From NCBI GenBank assembly GCA_035948135.1, contig DASZJL010000181.1, positions 1 through 13,005 of the forward strand: a stretch of DNA of 13,005 nucleotides, in the 5' to 3' direction. Every line of letters starts with the position of its first letter. Position 1 is the stretch's first letter. This document shows positions 5,972 through 12,906 of the stretch, in pieces. Position numbers and translations under genes: made by a program. Below the pieces are notes generated by a model, which saw only the letters and a list, made by a program, of their open reading frames with translations, had not been told where the DNA came from and made no database searches. This stretch comes from CADDZP01 sp035948135 (GTDB taxonomy: Bacteria; Actinomycetota; Acidimicrobiia; Acidimicrobiales; AC-14).

Positions 5972-7603
5972 ATGGCGCAGCAGGTGTGGGTCAGCGACGA
6001 GCAACAGACGGTGCACTCGCTGCTCGAGCGCCGGCTCGAAACCGACGCCGACGGTGAGTACCTCGACGTCACCGGCACCAAGCTCTCGGCCGCCGATGTC
6101 GAGGGAACCGCCAACCGACTGGCCAACGCCCTCGTCGACCTCGGACTTCGTCAGGGCGACCGCGTCGCCACCCTGATCGAGAACTCGCCCGACGCCCTGC
6201 TGGCGTGGTGGGGCGCGATCAGGGGTGGCTTCGTGGCCGTCCCGGTCAACACCGCCTACAAGGGCGAGTACCTCCGCCACCAGCTGGCCGACTCCGGTTC
6301 GCGCGTGCTCTTCGTCGACGCCGAGTTCGCACCGCGGGCGGCGGCCGTCGTCGACCAGGTCGACGGTCTCGACCACGTGGTGGTGACCGGCGGTGATGCC
6401 CAGCCGATACCCGGCGCCACGGTGCACCGCTGGAGCGATCTGCTCGGGGCCGACGACAAGGCGCCGTCCGTCGACATCCGCCCGTCCGACCTCGGCACGT
6501 TCGTCTACACCGGCGGCACGACGGGGCTGTCCAAAGGCTGCATGCTCAGCCACAACTATCACGCGGCGCTCGCGCGCCAGATCGGCATCTGCTGGGAACG
6601 CACGCCGGACGACGTGGTGTGGACGCCGCTCCCGCTGTTCCACTTCAACGCACTCGTCACCGCCGTGTGCGGCACGCTGTTGTTCGGCGGCCGCGGCGCC
6701 ATCTACCGCCGCTTCTCGGTTTCGGACTTCTGGCCGGAGATGAACCGGGTGGGAGCAACCGTTACGTCGACGCTCGGCACGATGGCCTACCTGCTGGCCC
6801 ATGACGTCGACCGCCCGGAGATGCCCCGCTCGGGTGCGCCCGACGCAAACACGAGCCTGCGTCTGATGGGCGCCGCGCCGCTGCCGGCGTCGCTCGACAC
6901 CCTGATACGCGAGCGCTTCGGGATCCAGACCTTCAGCGGTGCCTACGGGGTCACCGAAGCGAGCCTGATCTCCTGGCAGCCACCTGGGGTGCGCAACCGG
7001 CCCGACGCGGCGGGCGTCATCAACGACCAGTACTTCGACACCCGCATCTTTGATGACGACGACAACGAAGTACCGCGCAACACCGACGGCGAGATCGTCG
7101 TGCGCCCCAAACGGCCGCACGTGATGTTCGAGGGCTACTGGGGTCGTCCCGAGGTCACCGTCGAGACGAGCCGCAACTGGTGGTATCACACCGGCGACAT
7201 CGGGCGCATCGACGACGACGGGTTCCTCTACTTCGTCGACCGCAAGGCCGACTACCTGCGCCGGCGGGGCGAGAACATCTCGAGCTTCGAGGTCGAGCGC
7301 ATCCTCATGACCCACGGCTCACTCGCCGACGTGGCTGTCCACGCGGTCGCCAGTCAACTCACCGAGGACGACCTCAAGGTGACGGCGACAGTGAAGGAAG
7401 GCGCGTCGCTCACCGAGGAGGAGCTGTTCCGGTGGTGCATCGAGCAGCTGCCGTACTTCGCCCTCCCGCGCTACATCGAGTTCCGAGCCGAGCTGCCGCG
7501 CAGCCCCGTCGGTCGGGTGCTGAAGCGTGAGCTGCGCTCCGAAGGCGTGGGCCCGACCACCTGGGACGCAGAGGCCGCGGGCGTCACCTACGAGAAGAGA
7601 TAG
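5972..7603 (+). CDS. Acyl-CoA synthetase (AMP-dependent ligase), CaiC-like
   Basis: The ATG at 5972 gives 543 residues, a full-length ANL-superfamily ligase; it activates a carboxylic acid to acyl-AMP and then acyl-CoA. The ATP-phosphate loop YTGGTTGLSKG is at 179-189, the A5 motif SGAYGVTEAS at 322-331, HTGD at 406-409 with Asp409 expected to bind the ribose, and the hinge/A8 region FVDRKADYLRRRGENISSFEVE around 421-442. The A10 lysine is Lys518 in SPVGRVLKRE. All key residues are present, so it should be active. The general look is closest to crotonobetaine/carnitine-CoA ligase-type and other short-acyl ligases, but the substrate cannot be read from the sequence. It lies between two LLM oxidoreductases, with 8 bases before and 3 bases after. 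An upstream in-frame ATG at 5909 lies inside the preceding gene and is not favoured. Confidence 0.92.
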   Translation: MAQQVWVSDEQQTVHSLLERRLETDADGEYLDVTGTKLSAADVEGTANRLANALVDLGLRQGDRVATLIENSPDALLAWWGAIRGGFVAVPVNTAYKGEYLRHQLADSGSRVLFVDAEFAPRAAAVVDQVDGLDHVVVTGGDAQPIPGATVHRWSDLLGADDKAPSVDIRPSDLGTFVYTGGTTGLSKGCMLSHNYHAALARQIGICWERTPDDVVWTPLPLFHFNALVTAVCGTLLFGGRGAIYRRFSVSDFWPEMNRVGATVTSTLGTMAYLLAHDVDRPEMPRSGAPDANTSLRLMGAAPLPASLDTLIRERFGIQTFSGAYGVTEASLISWQPPGVRNRPDAAGVINDQYFDTRIFDDDDNEVPRNTDGEIVVRPKRPHVMFEGYWGRPEVTVETSRNWWYHTGDIGRIDDDGFLYFVDRKADYLRRRGENISSFEVERILMTHGSLADVAVHAVASQLTEDDLKVTATVKEGASLTEEELFRWCIEQLPYFALPRYIEFRAELPRSPVGRVLKRELRSEGVGPTTWDAEAAGVTYEKR

Positions 7604-7606
7604 CCG

Positions 7607-8479
7607 ATGGAGTTCCACCTCTTCCTTCCCCAGATGCGGATGACGATGGAGACGATCGTCGAGCGCGCCCAGGCCGCGGAAGCGGCCGGGTTCAGCGGCG
7701 TTGCCTTCATGGACCACCTGGCTCCGCCCAACGCCGACGGGCATCCCATGTTCGACGCCATGGCGACTGCCGGATGGGTCGCGGCCAATACCTCACGCCT
7801 CACCGTCGGGCACCTGGTGCTGTGCGATCCGTTCCGGCACCCGGCCGTGCTGGCCAAGGACGCGGTCACGCTCGACCACGCATCCGGCGGTCGCTTCACG
7901 CTCGGCATCGGCTCGGGCTCGGTCGCCGCCGAGCTGACGCGGTTCGGCGTCCAGGTCGACGGCAAGCGCGTCGCGCGTCTGGCCGAGACGCTGGAGGTCC
8001 TCCAGCTCCTGTGGAGCGGCGAGACCGTCGACTACGACGGCGCCTTCCACCACCTACGCGGCGCCCAACAGATGCCGGTGCCCAGCCGCAAGATCCCGAT
8101 CCTCATCGGCGGCGCGGGACCTCGCACGATGGAGCTCGTCGCCCGCCACGCCGACTGGTGGAACCTCCCCGGCAACGTCGCCGACCGGCTGGGCGAACTG
8201 CGGGCCGCGTCAGGCGCGGCGCGCGCCTCGTTGCAGACGATCGTCGGGTTCATCCCCGATGAAGGCCACCGCGAGGAAGTGGCGGACATGGCCAAACGCC
8301 GGTTCGGCTGGGCGGCCGCCCCCGGTCCCGCGTTCGCGGTTGGTACCGCGCCCGAGCTCGTCGAGCACTTTTCGGCGCTGCAGGAACAAGGCGTGGAGCG
8401 GGCGTACACGTGGTTCACCGACTTCGCACCCGTCGACACCGTTGCCGGCTTCGGCGCCGACGTGATCGGAGCTCTGTGA
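7607..8479 (+). CDS. LLM-class flavin/F420-dependent oxidoreductase, shorter type
   Basis: A 290-residue luciferase-like TIM-barrel protein, beginning directly with the first strand (MEFHLFLPQ). GFSGVAFMDHLAPP at 29-41 marks strand two; RLTVGHLVLCDPFRHPAVLAK is at 64-84 and the GGRFTLGIGSGS phosphate-site stretch at 94-105. IPILIGGAGPRTMELVARHADWWN (163-186 by position) is the typical later strand with a GG-x-G-xR ligand contact. It is a different branch from the first LLM gene: shorter, and lacking that protein's EHH motif and C-terminal region. Use of F420 or FMN is expected from the family, and reduction or oxidation of an acyl substrate is an inference. The start is 3 bases after the ligase stop, with a purine-rich GAGAAGAGA ribosome site. 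It is followed by the only notable gap in the operon, a 73-base palindromic spacer. Confidence 0.88.
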   Translation: MEFHLFLPQMRMTMETIVERAQAAEAAGFSGVAFMDHLAPPNADGHPMFDAMATAGWVAANTSRLTVGHLVLCDPFRHPAVLAKDAVTLDHASGGRFTLGIGSGSVAAELTRFGVQVDGKRVARLAETLEVLQLLWSGETVDYDGAFHHLRGAQQMPVPSRKIPILIGGAGPRTMELVARHADWWNLPGNVADRLGELRAASGAARASLQTIVGFIPDEGHREEVADMAKRRFGWAAAPGPAFAVGTAPELVEHFSALQEQGVERAYTWFTDFAPVDTVAGFGADVIGAL

Positions 8480-8552
8480 GCGAGCGGATGCGAGCGAGCC
8501 AATGTGGGCGGGTGCCCACCTACGGGCAGCCGCCGAAGGCGGCGCACCCGTG
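8480..8552. repeat. Palindromic GC-rich spacer, probable dispersed repeat or RNA element
   Basis: This 73-base stretch interrupts an otherwise gap-free operon. It begins with near-tandem GAGCGAGCG (8478-8486) and GCGAGCGAGC (8490-8499). It then has several inverted repeats: GTGGGC/GCCCAC (8504-8509 with 8514-8519), GCCGCC-GAA-GGCGGC (8529-8543) and GGGTGC/GCACCC (8510-8515 with 8544-8549). The third encloses the second but competes with the first, so two alternative folds exist. The second hairpin would cover the AAGG purine run upstream of the next start. A 26-codon frame (8476-8556) crosses it, with its start overlapping the previous TGA as GTGA and its stop overlapping the next GTG as GTGA. 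I think of a dispersed intergenic repeat first, but copies elsewhere cannot be tested from this window. Confidence 0.5.
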
Positions 8553-9362
8553 GTGAGTGGGCGCCCTCCCGACGGCGACTGGCTGGGCACGCCGTATCTG
8601 CGTTTCGAGCGCCATGGCCCGCTGGCGCGCTGCATCGTCGACCGCCCCGAGGCCCGCAACGCCATGACGCCGGCCATGTACTTCGGTGTGCGGTACGCGT
8701 CCAACCACGTCGACGCCGACCCCGACCTGGCCGGTCTGTTGCTCACCGGCACCGGCGACGTCTTCATCCCTGGCGGCGACATGGGCGGCGCCAACAGCCC
8801 CGATGCCTGGGGTGGGTCCGGTCTGTTCGGTATGGAGATCACGCCGTTCGACGCCCTGCGTCAGGCGCACAAGCCCGTCGTGTCGGCTGTCAACGGCATC
8901 TGCCAGGGCGGTGGGCTGATGATCGCCATGCTCAGCGACATGGCGGTGGTCAGCGACCGGGCGACGTTCCGGGTTCCCGAGCTGTTCCGCGGCATCGCCG
9001 ACACCCACTACGGCCACATCCTGGCTCGCCAGGTCGGGCCGGCCCGCGCCCGCGACCTGATGTTCACGGGCCGCACGCTTGTCGCCCGCGAGGCCGTCGA
9101 GTGGGGCCTCGTCGCCCGGGTCGTTCCGCATGATGAACTGCTCGACGCCGCCACCGAGGTGCTCGTCGCCTGTTGCCGCACGGCGCCGGGGGCCCGCACC
9201 GACATCAAGCGCGAGATCGATGCGTACTACGGCCTCTACGACCGCATCGGCATGAGGGACAGCCTCGGCGCAGAGGAGGCGATCGAGGGGTACCGGGCCT
9301 TCAAGGAGCGGCGACCGCCATCGTGGATCCACCCCGATCTTCGACCCGAGGGACGGATCTGA
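8553..9362 (+). CDS. Enoyl-CoA hydratase/isomerase (crotonase)
   Basis: The GTG at 8553 is chosen, giving 269 residues; an in-frame ATG at 8502 would force translation through the palindromic spacer. The crotonase motif DRPEARNAM is at 30-38, the first oxyanion segment GTGDVFIPGGDM at 66-77 and the second GICQGGGL at 115-122. Compared by eye with rat hydratase, the Glu144 position is Met123, while the Glu164 position is kept as Glu143 in FRVPELFRGI. The usual PGAGG loop is replaced by ADTHYG (149-154), which is unusual. One-glutamate crotonases include isomerases and other variant chemistries, so hydratase activity should not be assumed. The C-terminal GYRAFKERRPPSW is standard. It leaves one base before the next crotonase, so these two are clearly in one operon. 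The product probably acts on an acyl-CoA made by one of the neighbouring ligases. Confidence 0.88.
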   Translation: MSGRPPDGDWLGTPYLRFERHGPLARCIVDRPEARNAMTPAMYFGVRYASNHVDADPDLAGLLLTGTGDVFIPGGDMGGANSPDAWGGSGLFGMEITPFDALRQAHKPVVSAVNGICQGGGLMIAMLSDMAVVSDRATFRVPELFRGIADTHYGHILARQVGPARARDLMFTGRTLVAREAVEWGLVARVVPHDELLDAATEVLVACCRTAPGARTDIKREIDAYYGLYDRIGMRDSLGAEEAIEGYRAFKERRPPSWIHPDLRPEGRI

Positions 9363-9363
9363 C

Positions 9364-10167
9364 GTGCCGTATGAGCATCTGCGGGTCGAGCGGCACGGCC
9401 CGGTCGGCTGGCTGATCAACAACCGGCCCGACCAGCTCAACGCCATGAACGCCGCCATGCGCGACGAGTTCGCCGACGCGTGGATCGAGCTCGACCGCGA
9501 CCCCGACGTGCGGGTGATCGTGCACACGGGCGAGGGCCGTGCCTTCCAGACCGGCGTCGACGTCACCGAGCTGGCGAGCGACGGCGTCGGCATGGAGCGG
9601 TACCGGGAGAGCGTCGAGAACTGGGACCTGCACTTCACGTCGTGGCACCAGGGCGTGTGGAAGCCGGTGATCACCGCCGTGAACGGCATCTGCGCGGGCG
9701 GCGGCTTCCACTGGGTCGCCGACGCCGACATCGTGATCGCCGCGTCCGACGCCCAGTTCTTCGACCCCCACGTCTCTGTCGGCCAGGTCGTCGCCATCGA
9801 GGCCATCGGCCTGCTGCGGAAGATGCCCGTTGAAGCGGTGATGCGCATGGCGTTCATGGGCCGCTACGAGCGCATGGGAGCCGAGCGGGCGTACGAGCTC
9901 GGGATGATCAGTGAGATCGTCGACCCTCCGGCGCGCCTGCGCGAGCGGGCCCAGGAGATCGGCGAGACGATCGCCAAGAACTCACCGGCCGCCATGGCCG
10001 CAACCAAGAAGGCGCTGTGGGAAGGCCTCGAGAGCGGCCTCACCGAGGCGTGCCGCAACGGCGCCCGCCACCTCACCTCGATGTGGGGCCATCCCGACCA
10101 GGACGAAGGACCGCGGGCGTTCGCCGAGAAGCGTGAGCCGCAGTGGGCGCCGCCCGAGCGCCCGTGA
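9364..10167 (+). CDS. Crotonase-family protein with His at both catalytic Glu positions
   Basis: A 267-residue single-domain crotonase from GTG 9364, one base after the previous stop. NNRPDQLNAMN is at 19-29, the first oxyanion segment GEGRAFQTGVDV at 56-67 and the second GICAGGGFHWVADADI at 108-123. Aligned by eye with rat hydratase, the two catalytic glutamates are replaced by His116 and by His136 in DPHVSVGQV. The usual PGAGG loop is also missing. The fold should be intact, since the C-terminal helices and the PRAFAEKREPQW end are present, but canonical water addition through two Glu is unlikely. A His-based isomerase, hydrolase, lyase or non-catalytic role is possible; I cannot choose. 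It is a close paralogue of the crotonase at 11516-12202, which keeps both histidines. Its stop overlaps the following ligase start as GTGA. Confidence 0.87.
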   Translation: MPYEHLRVERHGPVGWLINNRPDQLNAMNAAMRDEFADAWIELDRDPDVRVIVHTGEGRAFQTGVDVTELASDGVGMERYRESVENWDLHFTSWHQGVWKPVITAVNGICAGGGFHWVADADIVIAASDAQFFDPHVSVGQVVAIEAIGLLRKMPVEAVMRMAFMGRYERMGAERAYELGMISEIVDPPARLRERAQEIGETIAKNSPAAMAATKKALWEGLESGLTEACRNGARHLTSMWGHPDQDEGPRAFAEKREPQWAPPERP

Positions 10168-11519
10168 ACCTGGCCTCGCTGCTCGTCGACCACCCCTTCG
10201 CGGACGACGAGCCGCTGCTGTGCACCGTCGACGGGTGCGTCACCGCCGGCGAGGCGCGCCAGGAGGCGGCCGGCATCGCCGAGCAGCTGCTCTCCCACGA
10301 CCTCGAGCCCGGACGGGCCGTGGCGGTGCAGTTGCCCAACGACCCCCGTGCCGTCATCGCCATGTTCGGCGTGTGGCTGGCCGGCGGCGTCTTCGTCCCA
10401 CTCAATCCCCGGCAGACCGACGCCGAGGTCGGTGCCGCTCTCGACGCCACCGGGCCGGCGCTGTTCGTCGGTCCAGATGGCGTGCGTTCGCCGCCCGGCA
10501 CCGCTCGCGTCTACGACACCGACACGGCGTTCGTGACGTGGACGTCGGGGACGACGGGATTGCCAAAGCCGGTACTCCAGACGCACTCCGGCTACTTCGA
10601 GCTCCTCGAACGGGTGTTGGGCACGCTGCAGGTCGACCCGGCCAAGCGGCCGGCACCGAACCTCATCCCGGTGCCGCTGGCGCTCAACGCCGGCATCTAC
10701 AACGTCCTCTTCGGCCTCCGGGCGGGCGCCGCGATCGTGATCATGGAGCGCTTCGTCACCGCCGACTTCGCCGAGCTGGTGCGCCGGTTCGAGATCCGGT
10801 CCACCGTGCTGCCGCCGGCGGCCATGACGATGCTTGCCGACGATGATGCGGTCACCGACCTGGCGCCGCTGCGCTACGTGCGCAGCATCACCGCGCCCCT
10901 CTCGCCGCTCACGGCCCGCCGCTTCCGCGACAAGTTCGGGGTCACGGTGCTCAACGGATACGGGCAGGCCGAGCTGGGCGAGGTCATCGGCTGGACCGCG
11001 GCCGACGCCCGGGAGCACCCTGACAAGATCGGCGCCGTCGGCCGTCCCCACCCAGGCGTCGCCATCAAGTTCTCAGACAGTGGGGAGCTGCTGGTGCGCC
11101 CGCCCCGCACGGCAGCCGACCTCGACCGGAGCCGGATCGACGCCGACGGCTTCGTGCACACCGGCGACCTGGCCCGCATCGACGACGACGGGTTCGTCTG
11201 GATCGAGGGGCGTCTCGGCGACGTCATCAACCGGGGCGGCAACAAGGTGTTCCCCGAGCACGTCGAGGAGGTCCTGCGCCTGTCGCCCGGTGTGCGCGAC
11301 GTCGCCGTCGTCGGCGTGCCCGACGAGCGGCTGGGGGAGGTGCCCGTCGCGTTCGTCGTGGGCGACGTCGACGAGTCCGCCCTCGAGGCCCTGTGCCGCG
11401 AGCACCTCGTGCCCTACAAGATCCCGGCCGCCTTCGTGACGGTGGAGTCCTTGCCCAGGAGCGAGGTGGGGAAGGTGCTGCGCCGGCAGCTGGCCGCGTC
11501 CTACGGGCAACGACCGTGA
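10164..11519 (+). CDS. Short acyl-CoA synthetase (AMP-dependent ligase)
   Basis: The GTG at 10164 overlaps the previous stop as GTGA and gives 451 residues, clearly shorter than the usual 500-550 of this family; the loss is in the N-terminal region and in loops. Motifs are still in order: ATP-phosphate loop WTSGTTGLPKP (126-136), A5 NGYGQAE (264-270), HTGD (332-335, Asp335), A8 GRLGDVINRGGNKVFPEHVEE (349-369 by position) and A10 PRSEVGKVLRR with Lys437. The phosphate loop ends in Pro136, where most members have Gly after the lysine. It should still adenylate a carboxylic acid and form its CoA ester in the cytosol. A GTG at 10143 is the other possible start, adding seven residues. The gene sits between two paralogous His-type crotonases and overlaps both, so the three probably act on the same compound. 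Confidence 0.9.
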   Translation: MNLASLLVDHPFADDEPLLCTVDGCVTAGEARQEAAGIAEQLLSHDLEPGRAVAVQLPNDPRAVIAMFGVWLAGGVFVPLNPRQTDAEVGAALDATGPALFVGPDGVRSPPGTARVYDTDTAFVTWTSGTTGLPKPVLQTHSGYFELLERVLGTLQVDPAKRPAPNLIPVPLALNAGIYNVLFGLRAGAAIVIMERFVTADFAELVRRFEIRSTVLPPAAMTMLADDDAVTDLAPLRYVRSITAPLSPLTARRFRDKFGVTVLNGYGQAELGEVIGWTAADAREHPDKIGAVGRPHPGVAIKFSDSGELLVRPPRTAADLDRSRIDADGFVHTGDLARIDDDGFVWIEGRLGDVINRGGNKVFPEHVEEVLRLSPGVRDVAVVGVPDERLGEVPVAFVVGDVDESALEALCREHLVPYKIPAAFVTVESLPRSEVGKVLRRQLAASYGQRP

Positions 11520-12202
11520 GCTACGCCGCCGTCGAGGTGTGGCGGGCAGGGCCGGTCGGCTGGCTGGTGTTCAACCGGCCCGACGTCGGTAACGCCGTCG
11601 ACGCCACGATGTTCACCGAGCTGGAGGCGGCCTGGGCCGAGCTCGACCGCGACGAGGACGTGCGGGTGATCGTGAACACCGGCAACGGCCCCGCCTTCCA
11701 GACCGGCCTCGACGTCCGCCAGTTGGCCACGGACAAGGAGGCGCTGCGGGAACAGAGCCGGCGCACCCGGGACTTCGACCTGCGCATGACGGCCTGGCAC
11801 TGCGGGGTCTGGAAGCCGGTGATCGCGGCCGTGAACGGCGTGTGCGCGGGCGCGGGGCTGCACTTCGTGGCCGACGCCGACATCGTCGTTGCCTCGTCGG
11901 CCGCGAGCTTCCTCGACCCCCACGTTTCGGTCGGACAGGTGACGGCCATCGAGACCGTCGGCATGATCCGCAAGTCGCCCATGGAACCGATCACGCGCCT
12001 GGCCCTGATGGGGCGCTACGAACGGATTGACGCCGAGCGGGCCCGACAGCTGGGGATCCTGAGCGAGGTCGTCTCCCCGGAGCGCTTGCGTGCACGGGCG
12101 CAGGAGATCGGTGAGACGGTCGCCCGGCACCCGCCTGCCGCCCTCGCCTCGATCAAGAAGGCGCTGTGGGGCGCGCTCGAGCGCGGCGCTACGACTCGCT
12201 GA
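11516..12202 (+). CDS. Crotonase-family protein, His-type, C-terminally truncated
   Basis: The GTG at 11516 overlaps the ligase stop as GTGA and gives 228 residues, about 40 fewer than its paralogue at 9364-10167. The two are very similar up to KKALW (about residue 218). This one then ends in GALERGATTR, and the last helices and the PRAFAEKREPQW-type tail are gone. In crotonases these helices pack at the active-site entrance and at the trimer interface, so stability or activity may be affected. The core is complete: FNRPDVGNAV (19-28), GNGPAFQTGLDV (56-67) and GVCAGAGLHFVADADI (108-123). His116 and His136 stand at the two catalytic Glu positions, and DPHVSVGQV is shared. Its last 14 bases overlap the minus-strand kinase gene, which suggests that a rearrangement there removed the 3' end. 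It could be functional, or an early pseudogene. Confidence 0.82.
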   Translation: MSYAAVEVWRAGPVGWLVFNRPDVGNAVDATMFTELEAAWAELDRDEDVRVIVNTGNGPAFQTGLDVRQLATDKEALREQSRRTRDFDLRMTAWHCGVWKPVIAAVNGVCAGAGLHFVADADIVVASSAASFLDPHVSVGQVTAIETVGMIRKSPMEPITRLALMGRYERIDAERARQLGILSEVVSPERLRARAQEIGETVARHPPAALASIKKALWGALERGATTR

Positions 12203-12695
12203 GCCGCCGCGACACCTCGCCGGCGTCGAGGACGAGATCGACCTCTGATGCGAGCGCGTCGGGCGCCGAGTGCTCCTCCATCTCCACCGCCATCGTCACG
12301 ACCACGTTGGGCCGCAGGACCCGCTCGCGCTGTTCGTTGCGCTCCAGCAGCTCGGCCGCGGAGACGTCGAACCTGATGGCGACGACCGGTCGCCCGTACT
12401 CCCGGGCCACGCGGATGTGGCGGGCCCGCCGCCTGGGGAACAGGTTGGTGGCGTCGACCACCGTCGTGCGCCCGGCGGTCATGCGCTCCGTCAGTCGCTC
12501 GCGCACCTGCGCCCACACCTTCGGGTCGCTCGTCAGGTCGAGGGCGTCGCCGGTGAGCACCTCTCTATAGGTGTCGGTGCTGAGCACGTCGCCGGGCCTG
12601 ACTTCGCCGGCTCGCACGAGGGCGGCGGCCAGCGTCGACTTGCCGGATGCCGGCGGCCCCACAAGGAGGACGAGACCACCGGTCGGGAGGATCAC
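12189..12695 (-). CDS. Stand-alone P-loop kinase, polynucleotide-kinase-like
   Basis: The GTG at 12695 gives 168 residues starting VILPTGGLVLLVGPPASGKST, the usual spacing of this family before the Walker A loop (GPPASGKST, 13-21). A TTG at 12722 would add nine residues without domain value. Next come STDTYR (39-44), with Asp41 in the place of the general base of T4-type polynucleotide kinases, TTVVDATNLFP (77-87), and an arginine-rich lid ERNEQRER (118-125). This matches the kinase domain of PnkP-type end-healing enzymes and related AAA-labelled small kinases. Here there is no attached phosphatase or ligase domain. A role in RNA/DNA 5'-end phosphorylation is possible, but small-molecule kinases share these motifs. 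It is convergent with, and overlaps, the truncated crotonase by 14 bases, and seems unrelated to the catabolic operon. Confidence 0.82.
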   Translation of the reverse strand: MILPTGGLVLLVGPPASGKSTLAAALVRAGEVRPGDVLSTDTYREVLTGDALDLTSDPKVWAQVRERLTERMTAGRTTVVDATNLFPRRRARHIRVAREYGRPVVAIRFDVSAAELLERNEQRERVLRPNVVVTMAVEMEEHSAPDALASEVDLVLDAGEVSRRLSES

Positions 12696-12906
12696 GCCCC
12701 ACCGTTTACTCCACGGCCGCAAGCAGGAGCTCTGAAGTTGGGGGCCGGTCCCTCATGCGGCACCCACTTCTCCGGTCCCACAATCGGACGAGACCAAGAC
12801 GGAATCGCCGCCGCGGCGCGGTGACGGTGACACGGAATGGTCATTGCTGAGTTTTGACTGGGTGCCTATGGTTCGGCCCACATCGGGGGAAGTCGGGGGG
12901 ACGGGG
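12696..12906. promoter_or_regulatory. Intergenic region with likely divergent promoters
   Basis: This region lies between the kinase and an exported-protein gene, both transcribed away from it. The part from about 12831 to 12875 is less GC-rich than its surroundings. It holds TTGACT (12854-12859) and TATGGT (12867-12872), but they are too close together to form a -35/-10 pair. TTGCTG (12844-12849) with TATGGT has a 17-base spacing and partial matches. A tandem GGTGAC hexamer lies at 12820-12831. A G-rich ribosome site (GGGGGG, then ACGGGG) precedes the ATG. No RNA gene or terminator is evident. Confidence 0.3.

Noticed and set aside
5804..7315. Long minus-strand open frame opposite the first ligase (503 codons)
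   Set aside because: It lies antisense to a ligase with all its motifs. Low-complexity His/Val/Gly/Arg translation; no recognisable fold.
8502..8552. ATG at 8502 as the crotonase start
   Set aside because: The added residues come entirely from the palindromic spacer, and the GTG at 8553 fits family length and the GTGA pattern of the neighbours.
8520..9857. Long minus-strand open frame opposite two crotonases (445 codons)
   Set aside because: It spans two real genes and their junction and has shadow-like composition.
9864..11051. Long minus-strand open frame opposite the second ligase (395 codons)
   Set aside because: Antisense to a motif-complete ligase; no domain in the translation.
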